NCBI GenBank assembly: GCA_034440635.1
Contig: JAOTON010002130.1
Coordinates: forward strand, 62,001 to 126,000
Reading direction: 5' to 3'
Length of the DNA: 64,000 nt
Source: Lepas anatifera
Lineage: Eukaryota > Arthropoda > Thecostraca > Lepadidae
The position numbers and the translations under genes are program-made. The notes beneath the pieces were generated by a model. The model made no database searches and was not told the DNA's origin. It saw only the letters and a list, made by a program, of their open reading frames with translations. Positions 21,579-32,034 of this stretch are shown here, in pieces (position 1 is the stretch's first letter; each line of letters starts with the position of its first letter).

Positions 21579-21657
21579 AGAATATTTCCTTTACGATACA
21601 TCCTATAGGATGTATCGTAAAGGCAATATTCTCTTATAGCTTATGAGTTTATAAGCT
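21579..21657. repeat. 54-bp palindrome followed by a second hairpin
   Basis: CCTTTACGATACATCCTA at 21588-21605 is followed with no spacer by its exact reverse complement (21606-21623). Pairing extends outward through AAGAATATT/AATATTCT with one mismatch, giving 54 bp (21579-21632). A second stem, AGCTTAT...ATAAGCT, lies at 21638-21657. Such structures arise from foldback elements or replication errors. Confidence 0.9.
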
Positions 21658-21771
21658 CATTGAGCTCTACTTCACAATTTGCTTCATGCTGTGGTTCTGC
21701 CCACTAGCTGCTTCTGCACTTGCTGTTTATATGCTTCGTGTGCGCAGTGTGGTATTTTCTTCTTTCAGAGA

Positions 21772-21972
21772 CAATTTTCTCACCGGCAGATTGCAGTCGA
21801 TTAATGACGGGGATCACCGAGATCTTGACGCGGCTCGAATGCGTGGAATGCTCCCTCGATGAAATAGATGTGCCTTGATGAAGAGAGCGTTTCTCTTCGG
21901 CGTCTGCTCACGACGCGCGACTTTGAGGAGGCTGAGAGGCAGCTCGCCAACGATGCAAACATGAGGATGTGG
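21772..21972 (+). other. Exon-like segment (splice-site motifs)
   Basis: It is preceded by TTTTCTTCTTTCAG and ended by ATGTGG/GTAAGT, both good splice consensus. The final frame (21868-21972) reads LTTRDFEEAERQLANDAN, but a TAG at 21865 closes it upstream, so the exon is not open throughout in that frame. Base composition is richer in GC than its flanks. No protein family is recognised. It could be a host or captured exon, or chance. Confidence 0.25.
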
Positions 21973-22612
21973 GTAAGTCATGATTATGCTAATGATAACG
22001 TTTTGTGGATCGTGTACATTTTTTGTTTATCTTGTGGGCTTCAAACACTATCATTGGTTTTAAAAATCTAACATCACGTTTAGAATAGTATTTTATACAT
22101 GTTTCATGAAGTTGCAAATTTCAAGATCGTCCAATTAAACTGTTTTCTCGTGAAATTTCCCACAACTTAGATACATTAAGTATAAAAATTGAATGACGAC
22201 CATCTGGTAAAACTCACTGAACTACTTTGATTCTAACTGCAGATAGAAAACAGACAAATTTCTGACTTACTACTCTAAGTTCAGCCATATTCATTGAAGA
22301 TAATGTGTTCGACTCTTACTCATTACTCATTCCAAACAACATCTCAATGAATAATATTCTTATCTTGGCACTTATTTTTAAGTCTCTTCGGTAATGTACA
22401 CAGTCCTTTCCTCTGGCCCTTGAATCGACACCTTATCTTTATTTTGTGTAGCCCAAAAGCTTTCTATGTATGTGAGTGTATCCCAGTGATGTGAGCTCCA
22501 ATCAATATGTTGACAGCATATCTCTCTTTCATATGCGTCGGAATGAGTATAACTGCATAAACATTGCTGCAGGTGCGTAGTGAAACACCATAATGGTAAC
22601 CCATAGACTAAG
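21973..22612. other. AT-rich non-coding DNA
   Basis: No features recognised. If the neighbouring segments are exons, this would be intron. Confidence 0.35.
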
Positions 22613-22920
22613 CAGTGGCGGATCTATCCGGTCGGTTTGGAGGGTGCCAGCCAAAGTCGAGGAAAACGTAACGGGGTGAAATATATCGGCACAAGATGCT
22701 TGTTTTTTGCTATCCAATGCCCAATTTTTACACCGAAGTTGACTGGTTCTGTTTGAAGTTGAGAGTTGAAGCATCAAAACCTTGCTTATAAATAAAAAAC
22801 GAGCCGGGGCAAAAGGCAGGTCAACCGTATTGGTGGGAGGGTCAAAGCATAGTTTTGTCGCAAACTTTTCCGTTTGAGGGGGGGTAAATTACTTTCTTGT
22901 CCCCCCTGGATCCGCCACTG
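22613..22920. mobile_element. hAT-type MITE (CAGTGGCGGATC family), second copy
   Basis: It starts CAGTGGCGGATCTATCC and ends CCCTGGATCCGCCACTG. The flanking octamers AGACTAAG (22605-22612) and AGACTAAA (22921-22928) are a target duplication with one mismatch. The interior is an inverted relative of 6780-7169. Confidence 0.8.
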
Positions 22921-22928
22921 AGACTAAA

Positions 22929-23851
22929 TATATTGTGATTTCGACTTTCGTTGAAACACCAATAACAAAAACAGCGTCTGCTATGCATGGAAGCATTTAC
23001 TACTACGAAAAATTTTGGCGTTGGTTTCTGCGGCTTTTAGAACTTCGGAAGAGCGCCACTGGCTGCCTGGCCAGTAGTCTGCACCTGCTGATGTCACAGA
23101 TTTTTAGCACCAGCCTGTGCCGACAGTTTTCCCTGAAGGGACAGAACGACAAAAACTATTTGACCGAGATGACCCTCTCTGAAATTATATGTGGTGGGTG
23201 AAAACGTGATTACCCTGCACATTTCCCTTCCCTTCAGTACACATAAGGAACTTGTTTCGTCACCACGGAAGAAACCTATGAGCGGTAGAAACCTAATTCC
23301 TTTTTTCTATGCCCATTCAGCTAGGTATTACAATTTTTTGTAATAAATGACACTACAATATTATAAAAAACAACACAAGTGTACTTCGTAGGTGCCACAT
23401 TTCCAAAGCGTATATTACAAAACTTCGTTAAACTATATATTGAGAAATAATAAAATAACCAGAGCAGCCCCCTTTTTCCGGGAGCGGTGTTGTCTCCAAC
23501 GACGTCCCTGACCCTGATGAACGCTGTTATCTCAGATACTACTCTGTTATTATTTCACATCTGCTAAAAATATTATAGTGTTCTATTCTTTTCATTGTTA
23601 GCAGGAGTTGTCAGGCTACTCGTTGTCTAAGTGCAGGCTCAAACAGGCATCATCCAATAGCCTTACGTGCTTTCCATCGCTGCCCGCTCACGAATAGTTG
23701 ACCACGCAATGCCTATGATTAACGTTACACCTTACGTTATGTTACTTAACGTTACAATATGTTATTGATAGATCCATTTGGTGCTCCAGTTCGTTGCCCT
23801 AAATTTCGGTTGATTGATTTGTTAATTTATACCGATGTTTATCTTTTGCAG
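22929..23851. other. Unassigned DNA
   Basis: Mostly AT-rich. An 88-codon frame at 22935-23201 shows no recognised motif. It ends with the acceptor-like TATCTTTTGCAG directly before 23852. Confidence 0.3.
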
Positions 23852-24130
23852 ATGCCCTGTATAAGGACAGCAAGGGGCTCGGAGATCAATCAACGTGTCA
23901 CGCGCTGGATATCTGTATCGCGAGACCGGCGCGCTGGCTCAAAGCTGGCTCGTAAGAAAAGGCGCAGCACTTCAACTGCAGCATCTCAGCTGTCTACGCA
24001 GAGCCAGAAAAGGATGCACAAAACAGTGAACCAAAGCTGTACTGCACAGCACGGTCAAAGCCAAGAAGTGAACATACCTCACGCTAGGAATATCATGATT
24101 CAGCGCAGTTCAGAACAATTGATTGTCTGA
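23852..24130 (+). other. Exon-like segment, possible terminal exon
   Basis: After TTTATCTTTTGCAG an open frame of 92 codons runs to TGA at 24128. It is basic and Ser/Gln-rich, with KLARKKRRSTSTAASQ, which could be a nuclear-localisation-like stretch. Base composition is unlike the AT-rich flanks. It lies 1.9 kb downstream of the donor at 21972 on the same strand. No homology is recognised and a second frame is also partly open, so it is only a candidate. Confidence 0.25.
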
Positions 24131-24604
24131 AATTTGCCTCACTATCACTTCTCTATCACTGAACCCTGAACTCCTCATCATTTTAACACGGTAGTGATGT
24201 GAACGTTGTGTACATCTGTGAATTGTGAATTGTAAAAATACATTGAACATCAGTGTCATTGTTATCGTTCTATATAAGTTCTTTTCGTAATTTTACCACT
24301 TCAAATACAACAATTGATGTTTATCTCCTGAACATGATGATGAAACTGTTGGTGAGACAAATATTGTATAAAAAACATTGTATAGAAAAGCATAATGATG
24401 TGAAATACACTTTTTTGCATATCTCTTTTCATTTTATCCACATGGATCAGGCTAGAAGTCATGTGATTCTCGAGAACCTTATTATAAGGACAATCCCACT
24501 AGATCGGTGTATGAGAGTAAATATTATTGTTGATGGGCGTTTCCTTGGCAGTCAGAATAACACTTATAATATATTTCATCAAAATGATGCCTCAAACTGT
24601 GAGG
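24131..24604. other. AT-rich non-coding DNA
   Basis: AT-rich. It could be a 3' untranslated region if 23852-24130 is an exon (TGTAAAAATACATTG near 24230), but there is no canonical polyadenylation signal. The 190-codon frame at 24253-24825 has no motif and reads into the next repeat. Confidence 0.3.
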
Positions 24605-25092
24605 AAACGCCCGGGGAAGTAATGCATGGACGTGTGGGATTGGATTGGGATTCCCCGAACGGGATCAGCCCATTTTCGGGGTTCAACTCACATATCGCGG
24701 TGGGGGGAAAGTTGGGGAAATCACAAGCGAATGCCTGGGAATTGGTTGGGGATCCCCGTACCCAACAGATTAGGGCGATGGGGAGGGTTTGGGGAAACCC
24801 TACCTTAGAGTATGGGGATAGGTAGGGGATCCCCGTACGGGTTCGGTATGCAGACCTTCCTTAATTTGGCATACCGTGGTGGGGAACGATTGGGAACTCC
24901 CCAACCAAAAGAGTGGGGAAAGCTACCGTTTCCCCAATCAAAATTTCCCCGTACGAAGTGTCTCAAATCCCAAGCAAACGCTCGTGATTCCCCCATCCTC
25001 TGGTTGGGTTTCCCCGACCAATTCCCACCATTTTGCGCTAGCGTCCCCGTACGGGAATCGCCCGGAATTGCTGGCTGGGAACTCCCCTTGTA
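24605..25092. mobile_element. G/C-run repeat with TTGCTGGCTGGG end
   Basis: About 490 bp of degenerate blocks with GTTGGGGATCCCCGTAC at 24741 and GTAGGGGATCCCCGTACG near 24822, and GGGAACTCCCCAACC variants. It ends GGAATTGCTGGCTGGG, the complement of the CCCAGCCAGCA end at 13378. It is probably the same family, here longer. No coding. Confidence 0.5.
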
Positions 25093-25897
25093 AAATGGAG
25101 CTAACGAGGAATAGGCTTGTGATGCCTAGACACCCTGGGTTAGATAAATTACTTATTATACTGGTGGATTCTGGGGAGGGGTGATAAAAAGGCATGTGCC
25201 CCTGAGCTCAGAGCATAGTCCCCTGAACCAGGATTTCTACTAATTAATTTCAATGAATAAAGAACTAGTTTTTCACAATTTTCAGCCCTGTCACATCATC
25301 CCCATCCAAACAACCAGCCTGTTTACTTTTTCTTTACTTCAACTGGGACCGATCCTTGAAAATATGGAACTTTTAAACACGTTAAAAAGGTATCTCCCAA
25401 ATTATTCCGGGAACAAAAATTGTATTCATCCAATGACACTATGCTACACCTCCTCCCACGGTCATTGTGGGAGCCGGGGAACTCTGCGTTCAACCAGGGC
25501 TCACTCGTCACGACAAAACCAGTGGGCATAACAAATGAATTTTTGACTCTAATATGTCTTATCTTGCACATAGTGACAGATACCACAGATTCCGCTGATT
25601 TCTTTGATGTCAAGTACTTGCATGAGTTGGCTGATTTGTCCGTAAATCTATCCCAGAAAGTCGTTTTCTGGCTATTTTCATGATATTTCGGTGACACTTT
25701 TCTTTTTCTGTTTTTTTTCAGTCTTCCTTCTCCGTCAATGCTTGATTTGCATTTTTCTTGGACTAAAGGTACCCAAAAGTTGATATGAACTAAGATATAG
25801 TAAGTTTTTTAGGTTACGTTAAAAGTGCCCTTTCTCTCCCGGGGTGCCCCTCAAAGGTGGTGTGCTCTCCCATGCCAAAGCTCTGGCTGCGCCCCTG
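25093..25897. other. Unassigned DNA up to the right hAT-like terminus
   Basis: A short G-rich piece at 25155-25230 (GGGGTGATAAAAAGGCATGTGCCCC) resembles the CAGTGGCGGATC MITE interior. The rest shows no recognised feature until the terminus GCTGCGCCCCTG at 25886-25897. Confidence 0.35.
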
Positions 25898-25905
25898 ATC
25901 GTGGA

Positions 25906-26333
25906 AAGATAAAGCTCAGATTGGATTATTTTAAGACGTGTATTTAGCTTTGGGATGTCGCCTAAAAAGCAAACACGTTTGGCAAAAGCTGTAGAATGCC
26001 TGCCCAACGTTAAAATAGAATGTTCTCTGGGCTATAACAGGCGCAAAAAAACGATGAATAACAGATTTGGTGCAATGAAGGGGTGCCGCCCCCCAACGCC
26101 GCCGCCCCTATGGGGTGCCGCCCCGCACCGGCTGAGCAGCCCCAAAGATTTTGGGAAAATTACACCCCTGCACTGGCCCACTTTGGCCCGATCAGATGAG
26201 TCTGTCTAAGTCCATCTAAAGCGGGCCGAAGTCGGTCTATGTAGGGCCGCCCGACTTGTTTGCAGTTGATCCCACGATAATTGCTGGCTGGGTGGCTTGA
26301 CACCAAATCGGCGTATGATCTGGTAACACTTTG
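25906..26333. other. Unassigned DNA
   Basis: Contains a C-rich patch (GGGTGCCGCCCC twice, 26080-26125) but no gene recognised. Confidence 0.3.
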
Positions 26334-26406
26334 TGACAGACAGACTGACAGACAGACAGACAGACTCACAGGCTGACAGACTCAAAGACTGACAGACTGG
26401 CAGACT

Positions 26407-26448
<42 letters not shown>

Positions 26449-26467
26449 TTCACAGACTGACAGACTC

Positions 26468-26528
<61 letters not shown>

Positions 26529-26602
26529 TAGACAGACAGGCAGACAGACAGACAGACAGACTCACAGACTGATAGACAGACAGACAGACTCACGCACTGA
26601 CT

Positions 26603-26644
<42 letters not shown>

Positions 26645-26776
26645 TTGACTGACGACAGACTCACAGACAGACATACAGCCAGACAGACAGACAGATAGAC
26701 AGACAGACAGACAGACAGATAGATAGACAGACAGACAGACTCACAGACTGACAGACCCACAGACAGATAGACAGAC
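26334..26776. repeat. (ACAG)n microsatellite with ACTCACAG variants
   Basis: About 440 bp of the tetramer ACAG, interrupted by CTCACAGACTGACAG-type variants. The Ser-Val-Cys-Leu frames on the minus strand are its translation and not proteins. Confidence 0.95.
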
Positions 26777-26864
26777 ACGTATATTCTACCAATTTCATTT
26801 CATTGACATGGAATTAGTTAGCGATTGGTACAAAAGCGCACTTGCGCTTTCAGGTCGTACTGCT

Positions 26865-27900
26865 CCCTAGGCAAAATAACACTTCGCCGCCCGGGGGCAC
26901 TCACCGCACCCGCCGCCAGTCTGGGTGTGCTGTGGATAAATTTAAAAACACATTGTGCAGCTAATATTGATTTTTGGTCAGTCAAATTGGATCCCTGTAG
27001 ACAAATTTTTACTTTTTCAGTTTTCGTTAAGGATGAAAAATCGAGGATGAGAATCTGTGATAGAGGTGAACATGTTTGTTTTGATGGTATATTTCGGAAA
27101 GCGCAGAATATAGTGGTCTGTGCCGTCATTGATGTGTTCGAAGAAGCAATGTGGCGAATCGATTTTTGTTTGAAGTTTATGGCCATTTAAAGAGCTCATA
27201 CCAATGCGAAGCCTAGTTAAAAGGTAATTCTCTCTTTTCACTCCAGTCTATAGCGGATGATGAGGTTCCGAATATATTGACAATTTCTTTCTTAAATTTA
27301 GTTGGTGATGTAAATGTACGGATATCGTCAGAAAGGGCATTCCAAAGCCTTATCGTGGATGTGATGGAAAATCTTTTAAATTTTAGTGTTTTGTGGGCAG
27401 GTACTGTTCGTTTTTCGCCGTTTCGCATGCCTCGAATGGTCATATTTTGCCTGGTTCCGGGAACTAAGCTGCGAATATGATTTGGAATAATAGGAAGATT
27501 GCAGAAATTTAATTTGTGTATTTTAAGTCTTTTCTCAAGATCCTCCCATCCCAAATAGTTTCTAGGTTTGTCACTCGAGCTACGGAAGAGAGTACATGTA
27601 ACAAGTTTTGCTGCCCTGCTCTGCAATCCTTCCACTCGAATCGTGTCGTCTTCAGTAATTTGTCCGTGGTAAATTATGTCAAATAAGTCCTGAAAATGAT
27701 AAACAATTGAATTTAAAGAAATTTTTTAACACTAACCCCACGTTTCATTGGGGTGCCCGGGCACCCCAAAGAGATACACATCCACAGCCCTTGGTACGGT
27801 GCAATTAGGTAAATGGGGCTGAGTGCAATGTTGTCTTTTCTTATCAATGTTGCAACGTATTCTTTAAACCTTAGATCCTCGGAAAATGTCAACCCTAAAT
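26865..27900 (-). pseudogene. 3' fragment of a LINE polyprotein (family 1), minus strand
   Basis: Pieces of one decayed coding region read right to left. TFSEDLRFKEYVATLIRK near 27840-27897 recalls the end of LINE reverse transcriptase. GLQSRAAKLVT and LWNALSDDIRTF (27213-27635) are typical of the thumb-to-C-terminal region. LRIGMSSLNGHKLQ and NLTDQKSILAAQCVFKFIHS (26900-27240) match the tail of the LINE at 32035-32645 (LRLGISKLNAH; NLAPGKDRAVAHADFQFVHS). Frameshifts and an interruption around 27650-27835 show it is dead. Confidence 0.7.
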
Positions 27901-27960
27901 GTTAAAATGATAAACAATTGAATTTAGAGGAATTTTTAACACTCACCCTACGTTTCATTT
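27699..27960 (+). repeat. Direct duplication (ATGATAAACAATTGAATTTA) inside the LINE region
   Basis: Blocks at 27699-27750 and 27907-27960 share ATGATAAACAATTGAATTTA and ACACT-ACCC-ACGTTTCATT. A perfect 18-bp palindrome GGGGTGCCCGGGCACCCC sits at 27750-27767. The interval may be an insertion with duplicated flanks within the LINE remnant. Confidence 0.6.
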
Positions 27961-28599
27961 CCGGAAATCATGGAAATTTTGAATGGCTTTAGAAAGCTGA
28001 AAAATGAGGAATTTATGAAGTATAATTAACATTTGCGTTTTTGCGAGCTCAGACACTTTGAGGATCGAATACTTTTTAAAGACTGGTTCTGAGCTTTCTG
28101 GGAGATATATTCCATCAGTGAGTCGATGGAGGACTTTAATTTTGTAAAGTTGAGTAAAGCATTAATTCAGTAAAGCATTAGCCATGCTATCAAGTGGCGA
28201 CTCCTTCCTTTGTGTGTTTTGTTTTACTGAAAAAGATTACTTCAGACAGCGGGCGTTTTTCTGCCGCAAAACGTGTCGAATGCACACACGTATTTCTAAG
28301 AAAATTGCTAGGATCTGCCCGAGCTCCTCTAGACATTTGAGCTAATGTAAAACGAAGTGACTGGACCCTACCATGCACTATTTAATATAAATGTAATGAT
28401 AGCATTTTTCCTTTTCAGTCGACACAGCCCCAGTTTGGTCGCAAGCCTGTTTTGTGCTGGCTGACGGAGCAGTCGTCAGCGGAACTTCACAAATCAACTA
28501 CCAGTCACGCAGCGCTCGTGAAAGCGGAGGCGAAAACTGAAAGCGGTCACCTCAACTCCAGCTCCCGGGCTGCACGCTTACTTTGTTTTTTTACATGTT
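27961..28599. other. Unassigned DNA, one acceptor-like motif
   Basis: TTTTTCCTTTTCAG at 28406-28419 is followed by an open stretch of about 56 codons rich in Ser, Ala and charged residues. No family is recognised. It could be an exon remnant or chance. Confidence 0.25.
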
Positions 28600-28862
28600 G
28601 CCCAAATTGTTGCAAATTCGGTTATTGGAGTCGGAGCCCCACTAAGTCATCAATAGACTTGTCTCGGTGACCCCGAACCCACCACACGAACGAGCAACTC
28701 CCACAATGAAGGGTCAATTTAGAAGCCGAGGTTTAACGTCCCACAAAGTACTGGGATGGCTGCCCGGCTCAGGTCACCCTTCCACCAGTCAGTAGCCAGG
28801 CGACCTACGTCGGGTAAATTATTGAGCGCCAGAGCGTCTCAGGGGAACCCATCCCACGCCTG
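28600..28862 (-). mobile_element. SINE family B, 5'-truncated copy
   Basis: Shares GAGCAACTCCCACAATGAAG, GTTTAACGTCCCACAAAG and GAGCGTCTCAGGGGAACC with 20540-20896. The tRNA-like head is missing, as expected of a truncated SINE. Confidence 0.75.
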
Positions 28863-30269
28863 CACAATGCATGTATGTACATAGTGTGTCTGCGTTTGTG
28901 TGGTGCAAATGCGTAAAATGTTCCCGGGTTGGGAACGCAAAATATAAAAAAGGGAGAGATATGGATGAACATAATCCAAAGAAGAAGAAAAATGCATGAA
29001 AAATTACAAATAACAATAACAGGGTGAACCAAGGCGGGAAATATATAGGTCGCACATTCCCTTGGTAATTTTCACATTTACAACGCAGCAAAGGTAAGAA
29101 AATAGCCGCAGTGAATTCAACAGTAGGGGTGGGACCTATTTCATGAAAAATGACTTTTCCGATATTTTCGGGCATTTTCCTATGCTCTATTATTCGTAGA
29201 ACCAGAAAATGTATTTCGCTTAAGCAAATTATAGGGTTTTACCCCTGCTACCGGGCAAATTACTTTTACCCTTTTTATGCGGAGATGGCGGTCCCTCTTA
29301 CCGATTGGACCAAAACACAACAGCCAATGCTAATTGTTTTCATACCGCTGATCAGTGGCCGTCGCTGATCAGTGCTGATACCTGCACGTTCAGTGCTCTC
29401 AGACTGTCATGTGTGTATGTATGTGATGGAGGAGGGGTGGGGGGGGGGTGCATACTATTACATGTCCTTATCTCATCCTATGACAGAGCGCAATGAAACC
29501 ATACGGAAATGGGAATGCAAAAAGGCAGCTTGTGCCTGAAGTCTTCAAAAATGGTAGCAACGTCCTCTGGGTTAATGAGCTTGAACCATAAGCGGATTGA
29601 GGCAAGGGGAGGGATAAAGTGTTTACTCCCCCTCCCTGTTGACCCTCGACCCCTCTCTTGAATGGCCACGGCCGTCCCCCAAAGGTCAATGGCGTCTTCT
29701 GAATTGTCACTTTCCATCCTCCTCCCAGGATGCGAGCATCGGCACCCCTGGGATAGGATTTGGCGTCCACCTGAAGGGTTTTCCGCATAAGAATGCCGCC
29801 CCCTGGTTTGGATGGCGCCCCATGACTGTACTCCCCCCGCCCTTCCATTTCACCTTTCCCCTCTACGATAGGAAATACTGGGTCCGCCAATGGCTTGGGT
29901 TGTCTGAAAATTGAAAAAAATGACCAGCTGGAAGCGGAACAGAAGTGCTTCATTATGTAGGTACTGCCATCTGTCATAGTCGTATACATAGGGGTGCGAT
30001 TTTAACCCCTCCCCTCCAAAAACAGTCAAAATAGGCTGCTCCGATAGAAAAATTCAACGTTGTAATTCCATCAACAGCACACATCCAACACTAACACAAA
30101 CCCCCGCCTCTTTTCCCTCTTAATTGGTTCGGTGAGTGACCAGAAGAGAAACAGGTAGGTTGACAAGGCTCTGTGAGGGGCGCTAGTCCCCGGGAGTTTA
30201 TCACGATGGTAGATTTAAGACCCAGGGGGCTATATCGCACTCTGTTCAGGTGTCACTATAAAAGGGAAG
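28863..30269. other. Unassigned DNA with possible MITE debris
   Basis: No gene recognised. TTTACCCCTGCTACCGGGC at 29238-29256 has an exact inverted partner at 32029-32046. A C/G-run patch at 29580-29890 resembles degraded MITE sequence. The 173-codon frame at 29468-29989 crosses it and is not credible. Confidence 0.3.
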
Positions 30270-31860
30270 GAGTTGGCACGCTTTCTAAACCTTTTTGCTG
30301 TCTAGGGAGATCAGAGACGACCTCGAATCCTTGAAGATTATCATCGTTAAAATCCTGCGCGGTTGACGTCCTGTAGTCCAAGATTGGGTTTGTGACGGCG
30401 GATGCAACCTCCCACAACCTGCTGGTGGGGGGCCACCTGAAGAGCGAGAACCTGTCGGAGCACCTGCTGTGACAGGTGCACCCTGTCCTTAACTTTACCC
30501 AGAAGCCCCAGGACCTCTAAAGAGAAGTGGACACATTCAATGGACTGGAATAAATTTTCGCTGGCTTTGCAGTTTCCGTCTCTGACCAGCATACACAGCA
30601 CGAATACATCACTAAGCAGACTGTACCACGAGGCTGGTACACTGGACTACGACCAAAAGACGTGGAACAAGGCCGAAGAGCTCGTCATGTTCTTCTTCAC
30701 ACTGGTAATCCCTGGCAGGCATCTGATAAAGGAGACGTTTAACAGTCTGCCTTACATCTGCCTGATCACGAACTGGCTTGACCATCAAGTCCAGTGTTCC
30801 TCTCCTAGAACAGCAACGTGACCAATGGTCTTGACAGCATCATCAGGAGTTTCAAGGATATCACGTACCGGCATGTCTTTTATCTACTGTCGGCGTAGCC
30901 TTGGGTAGTCACTTGATTGAAAGGCACCTCGACCTCTCTTCCTCCAGTAAAACAAGGTGGTAGAAGCTGGTGTTGGCGTGCCCCCGGCTTTACGCTAACC
31001 TAAAAACGGTCAAGTTACAACTTCTGCTGGACCTGAACAGCTCAGTCTTCACGTTCCTCTCCGATAGATTCAAGACCTGTCTCTACTCAAACGCTTGAAG
31101 CCCTGAAGACTTCAAACCCTGCTATTGATTAATGGGAACATGAGCGATCTGGTCACATCCCTCAAAGTCCTGATCCCCAAACGGTCCCTGGGCCGGGCAA
31201 CATGTTCCATTTCAGAAGCAATTTGGATGCCAGCTGAAATACCAAGGTTGCCGGAAATGGTCAGAAGAAGCCCATGTCTTTACCGATTTGAAATTTGAAT
31301 CCTGAAAATAGTGTATATATGATGATTATGAGCTGAAGATCGAGAGAGAAAACATTTGAAAGAGGCGAGAACCTAGCATGAGAAGAGAAGGCGGGGAGGC
31401 TAATTAATGGCAGGGAAATGGATAGGCAGTTAATGAGGCTGATCATGAAGGCGGGGGTAAGCTACCCCAAGGAGTGAAACGTTGGAAAGAGAAATAGACG
31501 AAGCTCAAGAAGGAGAGTCTGGAGGCGAAGGAGGCATAGAAGATGGCTCCTGACTAGCAGAGAATATCTAACCTGGCCAAGCTCAAACACCAAGATGGAC
31601 ATTCATCAGTCCTGAGGCTGTTGATGAATATCGTGCGCAAGATGATGTCACTGATGTAAACAAAACACAGTGTACTTTGAGATTTGCTACGCCAAAAATT
31701 TTATCTTGTTCCCAAAGTAATATTGGTTGTTCAAACGGGAGAAAGGAGGGAAGAGCCTGACCACCAACACTTACGACAGGGTCCTGACGACCCACTTGAG
31801 ACGAATCACTTGCCATGTCAAGTTCAGCTCAGGCGACTTCAAAGGGGCCCTTCTTAAGTT
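30270..31860. other. Decayed coding-like region of unknown origin
   Basis: Codon-like composition and several disconnected open pieces on the plus strand (for example 30540-30821, and KTVKLQLLLDLNSS near 31005) suggest a pseudogene broken by many stops. I recognise no family. A viral or transposon capsid or replication gene, or a host pseudogene, would all be possible. Confidence 0.25.
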
Positions 31861-32034
31861 TTCCAACAAAAAATGTTTAACAAACTAATATTTGTTAGCG
31901 TTAATACAAAGACCTGACAAAACTGAAATGTTTTCCAAGCAAATGCTGAAATCAAATTACAGTATATGATTCCTGTTAGTACTGCAGCATAGCGGCAAAT
32001 AGCCCTTTACATACAAATTTTCAAGTGCCCGGTA

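Larger units (their letters stand above)
11844..25897. mobile_element. Candidate 14-kb hAT-type element (TIR plus 8-bp TSD)
   Basis: The left end reads CAGGGGCGCAGC and the right end GCTGCGCCCCTG, a perfect 12-bp inverted pair. Immediately outside stand identical octamers ATCGTGGA at 11836-11843 and 25898-25905. Twelve-base CAG-starting termini and 8-bp duplications are hAT hallmarks. No hAT transposase is recognised inside. The interior holds a 20-bp tandem array, SINEs, MITEs, a piggyBac-like element and a few exon-like stretches. The start is shared with a second copy at 56655. A chance pairing of ends from two separate elements is possible but needs the octamers to agree by accident. Confidence 0.5.

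Noticed and set aside
24253..24825. A 190-codon plus-strand frame
   Set aside because: AT-rich, no motif, and its end lies within the G/C-run repeat at 24605.
26206..26778. Ser-Val-Cys-Leu repeat proteins
   Set aside because: Translation of the (ACAG)n microsatellite.
29468..29989. A 173-codon frame on the minus strand
   Set aside because: Gly/Pro-rich with no motif; it crosses what looks like degraded MITE sequence.
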